A DNA stretch of 64,000 nt from the NCBI GenBank assembly GCA_029931535.1, contig JAQPZY010001432.1, positions 2,436,001-2,500,000 on the forward strand, given 5' to 3'. The notes beneath the pieces are model-generated. The model was given only the letters and a program-made list of their open reading frames with translations, was not told the origin of the DNA and ran no database searches. The position numbers and the translations under genes are program-made. Positions 37,626-47,499 of this stretch are shown here, piece after piece. The stretch's first letter is position 1; every line of letters begins with the position of its first letter. Origin of the DNA: Margaritifera margaritifera. Its lineage: Eukaryota; Mollusca; Bivalvia; Unionida; Margaritiferidae.

Positions 37626-39060
37626 TCACTTCCACCATTTCCAACCAAACATTAAAGATTGAGATATCACAGGTGCAGCAACTTCTAACATATTTGGACC
37701 AATTTCATCAAGTCCAGTGCACTTCTTAACATTTAATGTTGTAAGGGTATAGCAGACATCATGCTTGTTTACATTGGCTCCGGAAAATTTGAAAGAAGTA
37801 ACTGTCGGAACTTTTCCATTACATAACTTAGGAGTTTCTAATGATAAGTGGACTGGATGTTTTCCCATTACATTACTAAGGAGCTTCTCATGATCAGTGG
37901 ACTGGATGTTTTCCCATTACATAACTAAAGAGCTTTTCATGATCAGTGGACTGGATGTTTTCCCATTACATAACTAAGGAGCTTTTCATGATCAGTGGAC
38001 TGGATGTTCTCCCATTACATAACTAAGGAGCTTCTCATGATCAGTGGACTGGATGTTTTCCCATTACATAACTAAAGAGCTTTTCATGATCAGTGGACTG
38101 GATGTTTTTCCCATTACATAACTAAGGAGTTTTTCATGATCAGTAGACTGGATGTTTTCCCATTACATTACTAAGGAGCTTTTCATGATCAGTGGACTGG
38201 ATGTTCTCCCATTACATTACTAAGGAGCTTTTCATGATCAGTGGACTGGATGTTTTTCCCATTACATAACTTAGGAGTTTCTCATGATCAGTGGACTGGA
38301 TGTTTTCTCATTACATAACTAAGGAGTTTTTCATGATCAGTAGACTGGATGTTTTCCCATTACATTACTAAGGAGCTTTTCATGATCAGTGGACTTGATG
38401 TTTTCCCATTACATAACTAAAGAGCTTGTCATGATCAGTGGACTGGATGTTTTCCCATTACATAACTAAAGAGCTTTTCATGATCAGTGGACTGGATGTT
38501 TTCCCATTACATAACTAAAGAGCTTGCCATGATCAGTGGACTGGATGTTTTCCCATTACATAACTAAAGAGCTTTTCATGATCAGTGGACTGGATGTTTT
38601 CCCATTACATAACTAAAGAGCTTGTCATGATCAGTGGACTGGATGTTTTCCCATTACATAACTAAAGAGCTTGTCATGATCAGTGGACTGGATGTTTTCC
38701 CATTACATAACTAAAGAGCTTGTCATGATCAGTGGACTGGATGTTTTCAATTTACATTACTAAGGAGCTTTTCATGATAAGATGACTGGATTTTTCCCTC
38801 TACATAAGTATTTATGTTTGTAAAGTATTAGTTAAACTTCAGCCATTTCTGGGCGAGTTGTGGCCGAGTTTCCATTGTGGTCTACTTGCGTTGCCACGTG
38901 ATGTTTTGGGAGTGACCAAGTTCTTTGAGATATTGCCCTAATAAACTTGCATTTATAGTGATTCTCAATTGCATATTTAATATAGTCTTTCTTTGCTTTA
39001 TGTAACTTACATTTCACCATTTTTGTGGTTTTCCTGTCCTTAATTGTATGGGATTTTTTT
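37626..39060 (-). pseudogene. LINE fragment (region before and at start of RT), interrupted by a minisatellite
   Basis: On the minus strand, 39020-38832 encodes a LINE-like peptide (KLHKAKKDYIKYAIENHYK). After the minisatellite, 37868-37626 encodes NVKKCTGLDEIGPNMLEVAA followed by PVISQSL. That GLDEI-PNMLK-type motif is typical of the segment that opens the reverse transcriptase of non-LTR retrotransposons. Endonuclease and RT catalytic domains are absent. The two halves are separated by about 0.9 kb of 49-bp repeats that themselves encode part of the same peptide. Clearly non-functional. Confidence 0.65.
37850..38770. repeat. 49-bp minisatellite, about 19 units
   Basis: The unit consists of actaaggagcttttcatgat, then cagtggactg, then gatgttttcccattacata. 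Variants differ by ag/aa in the first bases and by catga/gtcatga. Units are more uniform in the right part (38400-38740). The unit is LINE coding sequence (minus-strand peptide containing DHEKLL and VMGKHPV). Since 49 is not a multiple of 3, the frame is lost. Confidence 0.92.
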
Positions 39061-40060
39061 GGGGTATCTTGCTTCTTTTATTGCTTTAGTCATTCTGTTT
39101 AGGCTGAAGCTCAAGTTTATCAAGTTTGATTTGACAGTTTTGCCACCCCAACTTTGTTGTCTGCACTGTACTTTCATCTTTTCCTTGGACACTTTAATAT
39201 TGTAATAAACATTTTATCAAGTACTCCAGTAACTTGTGAAAACTTAAACATGTTTGAATATATGGTTCACCTGAAATGAGCTGCACTATGGAATTTTCCG
39301 TTCCAGATCAAGCTGTCATTTAGCTTTAGTGTTCACTTATTATCTACAAGCATTAATTATAACAATTAAAAAAAAATTTATTTCACAATTACTTTTCTTT
39401 CCAATTTATAAATTCATTGATTTAAGGACAAATTGTGTATCTGCATAAATTTTTTCCCTTTTGTCATTAATTCAACCTCAAATAAATTAAATCTTCTCTT
39501 TGGTGAAGGTGTGCGAGGTGATCATTAAACATTGAAAATATGTTACACTAGCAGCCATTAAAGATTTTACAACTCGGCAGACTACCACAAACCTTGTTTT
39601 TATTTCCAAATATTTGTTTTAAAATGGAGATTAAATGCCATCTCAGTTTTTATTGCCTGCAGCGACTTTGACTATTGCTAGCGCCAACATAGATGTAGAT
39701 GGACGTGCACTATAGAAAGTTGTTGGCACATTTTTCGATTTGTTTTCCTGATGAAAAAAGCACGGCCAGGGGGGTGTACAGGGGACAAGATTTGATGACT
39801 CCGGACAAAATATTGCAAGAAGCCCGCGATCCTGTGCTTAAGGTGCAGCACTGTATAATTAATACATGAAACTGCATGAATTCTTGCTGCTGTACAAGAA
39901 CCAACACTATTGTTACACCATTGAGTGAAACTGCATTGTACTCTTGTGACTTATTCCAGGGAAAGATTTTTGGATATGGTACAACAAGTCATTGTTTGTT
40001 TTCACAGCAGTCAATCTGTCAGAATATATAATAAACAGTCCCATCTGTCAGCGTATATAA
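39061..40060. other. Intron sequence, nothing recognised
   Basis: The minus strand near 39060-39180 may continue the LINE remnant with stops. Beyond that there is no recognisable feature. Confidence 0.45.
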
Positions 40061-40067
40061 TAAGAGC

Positions 40068-40300
40068 CCCTTTTCTCTCTCAGCTGAAAGAGTTGACCCA
40101 TATCAGGCTACAGTTGTGTATAAATGTTCAGCCCCTTTTCTCTCTTAGCTGAAAGTGTTGACATATATCAGGTTACACTTGTATATAACCTACAGGCAAA
40201 TGTTCAGCCACTTTTCTCTCTCAACTTGGTGGCAAAAGTTCAGCCCCTTTTCTATCTCAGCCAAAAGAGTTGACCCATATCAGGTTACACTTGTGTCTAG
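40068..40300. repeat. ~70-110-bp degenerate tandem repeat, about 3 units
   Basis: Repeated words gccccttttctctctcagct, aaagagttgacccatatcag and gttacacttgtgt occur three times with length changes between them. Confidence 0.7.
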
Positions 40301-40323
40301 CTTATATAGAAATGTTTATTAGT

Positions 40324-40544
40324 TACTGTATATACTCGTGTATCAGTCGATACCAACTGCAAACTGCATAGACCCAGATCTGCCGTCGCTTAATGCACCG
40401 GCAGATCTGGGTCTATGCAGTTTGTAAGGACTAATCAGTAGAACAAACAGCATAGACTCTGATCTGCTGGTGTATTATGCGATGGCAGATCAGGGTCTAT
40501 GTTGTTTGCATGTGGACCTGGATTATACGTGAGTACATACGGTA
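40324..40544 (+). repeat. Double-palindrome MITE, upstream of the Thr286 exon
   Basis: Nearly intact: tactgtatatactcgtgtat start, hairpin A at about 40361-40424, spacer actaatcagtagaacaaac, hairpin B at about 40445-40510, and end gtacatacggta. The plus orientation is set by the spacer. Lies about 620 bp before the 84-bp CaMKII exon. Confidence 0.9.
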
Positions 40545-41166
40545 ACTTATCACAAAGAAAACCAGATTGCAACCACAAACTGTTCATTGAGACTGGTCTA
40601 TAAGATTCTGTAATTCATTGCCTGGATAGTTTCTTTCAAAGGTTTTGGAACAAATCCTTAGAGTAATTGCATTTATTTGTAGCTGTATAGAGAAATACAT
40701 GAGGCAGGAAGATTGACATGTACACTATCCTAGAGTAAATGGATAGGTAGAAAAGCAAAATGGCACATATACTTCTTACCATTTAGTCAAAATTCTCAGA
40801 GAAAAATGATGAATTACAATGGCTTAAGAAATTATGTTCATGGCTTAATGTCTCAAGAAGGTTGAGAAATCGATGTTGTAGGAATGTTGTTTTCACATGG
40901 CTCCAGGAAGTGGACTGTTGCAGATGCAAGTTAGTGACTTTCAAAAAAAAAATAAAGCCATTTTAATTTTATTTTAGAGTAGCAAAAGTCGAATGTATAA
41001 ATTAAGCATTTGGTGCAGACATAAATGTTGTATAAAAGTAAATGCAAATGGTCTCTTTTAGTAAGTTGGTAAAGAATGCATTAACAAAAAATTATTATAG
41101 TTTTTGTTTAGTAAGTTCTAGTCAAGAATGCTTGATTTAATCAGTTGTGTTTTTCTTTTGTTTCAG

Positions 41167-41250
41167 CAGCGAGAACGTGTTGCATCTGTGGTGCATAGAC
41201 AAGAGACTGTAGACTGCTTGAAGAAGTTCAATGCACGTAGAAAACTGAAG
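41167..41250 (+). CDS. CaMKII: CaMKII exon, autoregulatory segment with Thr286 equivalent (84 bp)
   Basis: Acceptor tttcag, donor gtaatt, phase 0, 28 codons. It encodes [20 protein letters not shown] followed by [12 protein letters not shown] is the autonomy site: the Thr corresponds to mammalian alpha Thr286, whose phosphorylation makes the kinase calcium-independent. [10 protein letters not shown] starts the calmodulin-binding helix. The two residues before HRQET are Val-Val, where vertebrate alpha has Cys-Met, so the oxidation-sensitive methionine of vertebrate CaMKII is absent, as in Drosophila. The acceptor reads cagcag, a tandem NAG-NAG site that could add or drop the first Gln. The exon is bracketed by inverted copies of a palindromic element (40324-40544 and 41345-41539). 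Confidence 0.96.
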
Positions 41251-41344
41251 GTAATTTACGAGTTAAATTTGGTTGTTTCTGCCCTTATTGTATAAGACTA
41301 AGAACTTATTTGAATTTCTTGAACTGGAGCTGTATTAAATAGAA

Positions 41345-41539
41345 TACCATATATACTCCAACTGCAAACAACATAGATGCTGATCTGCTATCCCATAATG
41401 CACTGGCAGATCAGGGTCTATGTTTGTTCTACTGATTACTCCTAACAAACTACATAGACCCAGATCTGTCGGCATATTATGCAACAGTAAGTCTGGGTCT
41501 GTGCAGTTTGCCCAACTTAATAAGCAAGTATATATGGTA
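41345..41539 (-). repeat. Double-palindrome MITE, inverted, downstream of the Thr286 exon
   Basis: Same element in reverse: hairpin B first (aacaacatagatgctgatct), spacer gtttgttctactgattact, then hairpin A (ctacatagacccagatctgt), end agtatatatggta. It begins 95 bp after the 84-bp exon and ends 26 bp before a Tigger-like element. Confidence 0.85.
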
Positions 41540-42245
41540 GAATACATGCAGTTCTTTGTCATTACAGTGGTCCCCCTCTTATATGGCCCCCCTCACCAGC
41601 GGTCACCTCCTCTACGCAGCCAGTTTTCTTGGTACCAATGAGTTTGTATACAAAAGTACCCGTCGTGGACGGCCACCCATCTGATGCGGCATGCAGCCAG
41701 TATAATAGTCAAAAAATGTCAAATTTACCCGTCACAAGCAGCCACATTGTATTTAATATGTATTCAAAACCAATATTTAATTCATATGGTAAGGTAAGTA
41801 ATATTTTCCGATGTCTGTTTCCACATGTCAGGTTTTTGTTACTGGGATAATTGCTGGCTAAAGTACACTATAACATGTACCACTACAGTTAATATTATAT
41901 CATTATCTACAAGTGCCAACGTTTACAGTAAATGGGCTCAGTAGTATTGCAATTTGGGGCTTCACACAGCTGTTGAGTTTTTCTCTTTGATTATTACAAC
42001 CGGAGGTAATTGTCAAGATCATAACTTGGTCAACATAGGCTAAATATAGTTTTTCTTGAGTCACACACTAAGAGAAATGAACCTTGAACAAAACAGGGTA
42101 CCAGGCGAAGACCCAAAAAATCATGTGACAGTACATATATCACTTTATAAACAAGACATTTAGTCTACTTGATAAAGGTTTCGTCTGCATGATTAAATTG
42201 CAGTACAATGAGCAACAAACGAATAAGGCATTACAAAAGTTGAAC

Positions 42246-42482
42246 ATGTCATCACGTAAACGGAAAATTCTTACTTTGGAAGAAAAAATAAAAGTTATTA
42301 GACTCGACAACAGCGGGGAGAGTTCAAGAATTCTTGCCGAAAAATTTGATGTTGGAAAGACTCAAATAAACAACATCATAACAGATAAGGATAATATTCT
42401 GCAGCAGTGGGGAAATGGAGAAAACGGAAAGAGAATGATTCAGAATGTCAAGCGATGTATGTACCAAGATTTAAATGACTAG
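42246..42482 (+). pseudogene. Tigger/pogo transposase N-terminus (CENP-B-type HTH), truncated
   Basis: Starts MSSRKRKILTLEEKIKVIRL and continues ESSRILAEKFDVGKTQINNI, then QWGNGENGKRM. This is the psq/CENP-B-like helix-turn-helix of Tigger transposases, which binds the terminal repeats. The frame ends after about 78 residues (YQDLND), exactly where the nested retroelement begins. The second HTH and the DDE catalytic domain are missing here and were not recognised right of the insertion. An ATG 57 bp upstream in the same frame is possible, but the family start MSSRKRK favours 42246. Confidence 0.85.
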
Positions 42483-42599
42483 TTTAATATCAGTAATAGC
42501 TTACTCTGTTACTGTTGTGTAGCTAATCTATTTCCCTAAGGGATGTGGGGCCTTCCACCGCGTGGCAGCGTTTTGACGGCCCCCTACTTACAGCCATGG

Positions 42600-43735
42600 T
42601 CTTCAGGGCATTGGCCCCATGGCAGTGAGATTGATGCCGCAGTCCATTGAAGGAGGGAAAGGGACAGACTCTCCCCAAACTGCAGCAGGGGGGTTGAGAG
42701 TTGCTCTCAAACTTCTGCTGTGCCTGCCACTAAGGACGGTCCCCTGGTTCCGCCTGTGGAGTCACGGGTCGAGGTCCCTCTTTCTCCCAAGTCTCCCCAG
42801 CCTAAATATCAGAGAGACCATGGGTCCATAGTACTACTTCCCATGTTCGAGTGCAGGATGAGGATGTCCTTTCTGTCCTCATGGATTCTCACGAGTTTGA
42901 TACCCCCTTCCATAGGATCTCTCGAACCATCGATTAAGGCGGCAGAGGAAGAAGAGGTCTAGTCTTTTGACAAAGCGGTTAATGAGGTTTACCACCTATT
43001 GCCCAATGATTTGTGTCCCAAGCCCTCAGGCTCTGAGGACACTAAGATTCTCTCAGCTTGGAGAAACTAGCTGGATCTGCCTCCCGTCCAGATTTCTTGT
43101 TGCTTCCTCGCTCGGCTACTGTAAAAGAACTATCCAAAAGGTTTTGCAAGAGCCAGGAGTTTCCTAGACAACATAGAGAATGGTCCATCCCCCCTTCTAT
43201 GTCGAGACCTTTGATCTCTTCAGCTTGTTATCGGGTTCACACCCATTACTGGCCCCATAAACCTCCCACTTTAGATGCCGCAGCGATGCAAGTGGGTATT
43301 TCCACAGGGACTAGAAACTGTAGCTTTGCATGCTGATCTCTTTTCGGCCGTCTCCTTCAACCTGCTTAGGGAGGAAACTCAGTTTTCACTTGCTCTTCAT
43401 CGTTTGTTGGAAGCAGTGGAAAAAAACATCAAGACATGCATTATCCTTGTCCATGGCTTTATCAGTGGAGCTTCTTCTTCTCTGCAGAGATGTTGTTTTG
43501 GACACTTCCAAGGTATTACTGGAGCACAGTAAAAACCTTTTGAGGGCTGCTTCCCTAGCGGCAGAGACTCTTTTTGTAGGGCTCATTCCCTTGGTGGTGT
43601 CTCAAGACTTGAGAGACCAGCAACATTGCTCTCTTGCATCCGCGCCTGGCCCATCAAAACTGGCCAGGATGCAAAGTCATCCTGAACGGCCTCAGGGCCC
43701 TTCACTGAAAGCCACGCAGCCCCAGTCTAAGTAAC
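42600..43735 (+). pseudogene. DIRS-like gag-like ORF1, frameshifted
   Basis: Pieces in several frames: LPNDLCPKPSGSEDT from about 43000 in one frame, EKLAGSASRPDFLLLPRS from about 43060 in another, and REETQFSLALHRLLEAVEK at about 43370-43430. These resemble the N-terminal protein of DIRS elements in position only. I recognise no diagnostic domain. At least three frame changes. Confidence 0.5.
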
Positions 43736-43894
43736 AACTTCAGTTCAGATTTCCCCTTGGTCAGCCAGCACCTAGAAGATATGCTGCAGAGGCCAAAGGA
43801 AAAGGTTTATGGGCTCTTCCATGGGTTCCCATAGGTGCCAAAGTAAGCCTCTTTTTTTTTTTTTCTTCAGAGGCTTGGTACTGTATCACGGCAG

Positions 43895-44506
43895 ATGGCT
43901 GGCTGGGTTGTCTCTATCATACAAGATGGATACCGTCTTCGGTTTAGAGATCTCCCTCCTCTAGTAAGGACCCCCATGCTCTGCCACCAGTTGAATCTGG
44001 TGCAGTTAAAGGAAGAGGTACACTCCCTTCTTCAGAAGGGTGCAGCGGAGAGGGTGTTAAGTGACCATTCTCTGGCTTTCTACTCCTGCATTTTAGTGGT
44101 ACCCAAGAAAGAGGGAAAGTTTTGTCTAATTATCGATCTTTCGTCCCTAAACAAATTTCTACAGGAGGAACCCTTCAAGATGGAAACAGCAGCTTCAGTA
44201 AGAAATGCCATAAGGCCTGGCCACTGGATGGTTTCCATCAATCTTCAGGATGCGTATCTTCACATCCCTATCTTTCCTCCTCACAGGAAGTACCTCCGGT
44301 TTTGCTTGGACAGAGAGGTCTTCCAATTTCGTGCTCTGCCATTCGGTTTAGCCTCTGCACCCAGAGCGTTTACCAAGGTCATGGGAGTAATCGCAGCCCA
44401 CTTAAGGTCACTGGTTATCCCAATCCTCCAATATTTTGACGATTGGTTGATCCATAATGGCATGCTTGAGTCCTCAGAATCGACCTGTCTCGCTGTTGGT
44501 CTGTAG
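43895..44506 (+). pseudogene. DIRS-like reverse transcriptase fragment
   Basis: A 203-codon open frame with RT motifs in order: HSLAFYSCILVVPKKEGKF, the conserved IDLSSLNKFL, then SINLQDAYLHIPI (catalytic Asp of motif A). Next come FRALPFGLASAPRAFTKVM and YFDDWL (the catalytic Asp pair of motif C). The order and the PRAFTK and DDWL forms are typical of DIRS-like RTs. The frame breaks at 44506 and continues in another frame as RLGLLLTLEKSELSPS, with YMGM further on. It makes cDNA from the element RNA in an intact copy; this one is broken. Confidence 0.88.
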
Positions 44507-45549
44507 TGACCAGACTGGGTCTCTTACTTACCCTAGAGAAGTCGGAGCTTTCTCCATCTCACGATTTCATCTACATGGGGATGAATTTCCTTACCAACAA
44601 GGGGTTAGTCCGTGTCCCTATACATGCCCCCGATCCCCACTCCTACCTGTTTGCAGACGTGTCAGATTCAGGGTGGGGCGCTCATCTGGAGCCGGAGGGT
44701 CTGGTTCTTCAGGGTTCGTGGTCCTGGGAAGAATCTACCCTCCACATAAACAATTTGGAAATGAGGGCAGTGTTCTTAGCTCTTAAGGGGTGCATTGACA
44801 ACATAAGGGGTCGCTGCATGATGGTCTCCTCCAACAAAACATCGGTGGTGGCCTACCTCAAAAGACAAGGAGGCACACATGCCCATTCTCTCAGCATGGA
44901 GGTTTAGACCCTCCTTTGTTGGGCAACCTCAAAAGGGATTACCCTTCAAATTTGCCACATTCCTGGCAAAAAGAATATTTTGGCAGACAGTCTGTCCAGG
45001 AAATGATGGATAGTCATCATGGAATGGTCTCTGCACCAATATGTAGCAGATACCCTGTTCAGACTTTGGGGGACACCTTTGGTGGACTTGTTCGCCACGA
45101 GGCTAAACAACAAGCTCCCCTTTTATGTCTCCCCAGTCCCCGATCAGAGAGCCTGGGCAGTGGATGCTTTTAGCCTGAATTGGGATCGTCTGTTCTTCTA
45201 TGCCTTTCCACCCTTCAGGATGATTCCACAAGTACTTCACAAAGTAAGGAACTCCACTGCTCAGCTCATGTTGATAGCCCCTCTGTGGCCCCAACAATCG
45301 TGGTTCAACAATCTTCTCAACCTGCTGGTAGACCAGCCCAGGATGTCAACCCAGAGGAGGGACCTTCTGTTGCAGCACAGGAGTTCTCTTCTGCACAACG
45401 CCCCACAGATTCTCCACCTTCGAGCGAAGTCACCAAGTGCATCGTTCAATCCAAGGGGCGATCTACGTCAAAGGTCTACGATGCCAAGAGGAGAATCTTT
45501 TGTGATTAGTGCAGTAGGAAACGTATCAATCCTAGCTGTCCCTCATTGA
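44506..45549 (+). pseudogene. DIRS-like RNase H and C-terminal domain
   Basis: Two open frames. 44506-44907 holds the RNase H: FADVSDSGWGAHL (first Asp) and HINNLEMRAVFLAL (Glu). At the next catalytic position, where DIRS elements usually have an Asp-Asn-Thr pair, the sequence reads SSNKTSVVAYLKRQGG, so the Asp is lost. 45019-45549 continues with EWSLHQYVADTLFRLWG, LVDLFATRLNNKLP, YVSPVPDQRAW and APLWPQQSWFNNLL. This is the domain typical of DIRS and related elements. A stop and frame shift separate the two near 44908-45018. Confidence 0.85.
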
Positions 45550-46280
45550 GCGCAGTGTCTAATTTTCTTGTCTTCCTGTTTGAAGAGAGGCAATGTTCAG
45601 TTCAGTTTCTACAATCAAGGGCTAGTGGGCAGCCCTGTCAAACACACTCAAATTTTTGAAGGGTCCGGCTATTGGTGCAGACTTTAACTTAGCAGACCTG
45701 ATCAGGTATTTCAAACTGCAAATACCAGTGTCTCGCTTTCTGATGCCTAGGTGGAATCTCATGTGTCTTGTGGTCCCTTAATAAATCCCCCTATGAACTT
45801 TTATGTGAGGCTTCTTTCGAGAACCTTACCCTCAAGACTGTTTTCTTGCTCTCCTTAGCCTCTGCAAGACGAAGGAGCAAGCTTCATGCTCAATCCATAG
45901 AACAAGGCTGTTTAAGATTCAATGGGAATTATGAGTCGGTTACTCTCCTTTGCCAACCAGATCCCCAGTCTCAGTCGTACCTGTGCTGGGGATGATCAGG
46001 ATAGACTTTTATGTCCAGCTGGAGCTTACCAGTACCTTACCAAGAGGGATTTTTCTTTCATGAAAATTAAAGTTCATGAGGTTCGAGCCATTGCTACCTC
46101 ATGAACCTAATTACCTCATTTGGAGGATGTGACAAAAAGCCACATTTTGGCAATCTCACACTACTTTCTCCTTTTACCTTTGCTCGTTGGCTCACCAAAG
46201 CGAAAGCATATTTTTCTTTGGGTCCACTAGTCGTAGCTCACAAAGTGGCCCATGCAGATACTATCCGGCAGTAGTCAACA
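45540..46280 (+). pseudogene. DIRS-like tyrosine recombinase, decayed
   Basis: The family region is seen in pieces: a decayed N-terminal core (from about 45550), FLLSLASARRRSKLHA (the first catalytic Arg box) at about 45840-45890, CAGDDQDRLLCP at about 45980-46010, and VHEVRAIATS (the His-x-x-Arg box) at 46070-46104. The final Tyr region was not identified. In live elements this enzyme integrates circular DNA without target duplication. Multiple stops. Confidence 0.8.
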
Positions 46281-46418
46281 CCTCTACAGTGTGGGTGAGT
46301 ATTCCTTATTATTTTCCTTAACCAGTTGTGAGATCATCTGGAAAATTCAGGTACGCAATAGCAACAGAGTAAGTTATTACTGATATTAAAATGTAGTTTT
46401 TTTTTTTGGGGGGGGGGA

Positions 46419-46680
46419 CTAATTTTAATTATGTAATACTTACCTGTTGCTATTGCCAGATTCCCTCCTCCCTCCCCACACTGATGTCCCACTAGTAAAG
46501 CTATGTCCTGAAAAGAATGAAGGATGAATTGTGGGAGTCACATGCTCAGACTGGGGGGTTTACACAGAGTGTCCTATTCACTAGAACTTTCTAATCAACC
46601 CTATGGGAGGATGAATTCTCATCTTAAGGTCGGGTATTTCCCATCATGGAAATAGCAACAGGTAAGTATTACATATTTAA
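46419..46680. mobile_element. 262-bp inverted-repeat unit next to the DIRS 3' end
   Basis: The left end ctaattttaattatgtaata continues cttacctgttgctattgcc. Its inverted complement closes the unit (gaaatagcaacaggtaagta ... tttaaaattag). The arms also share gcaatagcaacag..gtaag with the DIRS terminal repeat, so it may be a DIRS-derived fragment or mini-element. Not coding. Confidence 0.6.
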
Positions 46681-47275
46681 AATTAGTTTTACCTCCCAAA
46701 AACTACATATATTTGAATGGTTTTGCACTGTACGTGCCATGAACATCCCAATTAAGAATTGAGAACTATTAACGTATATTCACTTGAAATAAATCTATTC
46801 TCAAGACATGAAGAACCTTTTGATAATTAATGTGACTTTTAAATGAAGATATTACATGTTTTAAAGTTCCATGTAGCTTTCTTACTTCATACACATACAT
46901 ATACTTCTCACAAATATCGTCCCCCTCTGGAAAGGCCACCCCTCTTATAAGTCCACTTTTCCGGTGCAGAAGGGGTGGCCTTATAAGAGGGGGACCACTG
47001 TATGATGCAATTCATTCTAAGATGATTCTTGATATAGCTTGCTACCACTCTACCATGGCCAAAATTATGAATTGAAATTTTAAAAATAAAAAATATATAT
47101 ATAATTTTTGCAGGGAGGAATGTTAAAATTAACAGAAGTGTAGATGAATCAGGGAGAATATATGCAAAGTTTGGAGAGGATCTGCAAATATTTACTTTGT
47201 ATGTGATGAGGAAGCATTTTGAAGTGTACTTGTATTGTTCTCTGGTATTTACTTTTCCTGTGTGCATCATTCTTC

Positions 47276-47494
47276 CAGTATATACTTGCATATAAGCCTA
47301 TACCAACTGGAAACTGCATAGACCCAGATCTGCCGCCGCATAATGCGCTGGCAGACCTGGGTCTATGCAGTTTGTAAGGACTAATCAGTAGAACAAACAA
47401 CATAGACCCTGATCTGCCGGCACATTATGCGATGACAGATCAGGGTCTATGTTGTTTGCATTTGGACCGAGCTTATATGTGAGTATAGACAGTA
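47276..47494 (+). repeat. Double-palindrome MITE
   Basis: Intact copy: ccagtatatacttgcat start, hairpin A (about 47312-47373), spacer actaatcagtagaacaaac, hairpin B (about 47396-47460), end gtatagacagta. Plus orientation, in the intron before the 43-bp CaMKII exon. Confidence 0.88.
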
Positions 47495-47499
47495 TTGTT

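Larger units (their letters stand above)
42483..46390 (+). mobile_element. DIRS-like tyrosine-recombinase retrotransposon, decayed, nested in Tigger
   Basis: Bounded by inverted terminal repeats: tttaatatcagtaatagctt at 42483 and aagttattactgatattaaa ending 46390, about 37 bp each. In order it contains a gag-like region, reverse transcriptase, RNase H with a DIRS-type C-terminal domain, and a tyrosine recombinase. No LTRs and no integrase; inverted ends plus a tyrosine recombinase define the DIRS order. Every open frame carries stops or frameshifts, so the copy is dead. It is markedly GC-richer than its surroundings. Confidence 0.88.
41565..47000 (+). mobile_element. Tigger/pogo-like DNA transposon, disrupted
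   Basis: The left end cagtggtccccctcttata at 41565 is exactly inverted at the right end (tataagagggggaccactg, ending 47000). TA dinucleotides flank both (41563-41564 and 47001-47002), as expected for the pogo branch of Tc1/mariner. The coding part begins at 42246 but is cut by a nested DIRS-like element at 42483-46390. Just inside the right end (46918-46990) there is an internal inverted repeat (ggaaaggccacccct and aggggtggcc). Confidence 0.8.

Noticed and set aside
37850..38770. Regular repeat array that could suggest a CRISPR
   Set aside because: Units are contiguous at 49 bp without unique spacers, sit in an animal gene intron and encode a LINE peptide.
43058..43734. Several overlapping frames of 80-134 codons
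   Set aside because: They are alternative frames of the decayed DIRS gag-like region. Listed as one pseudogene.
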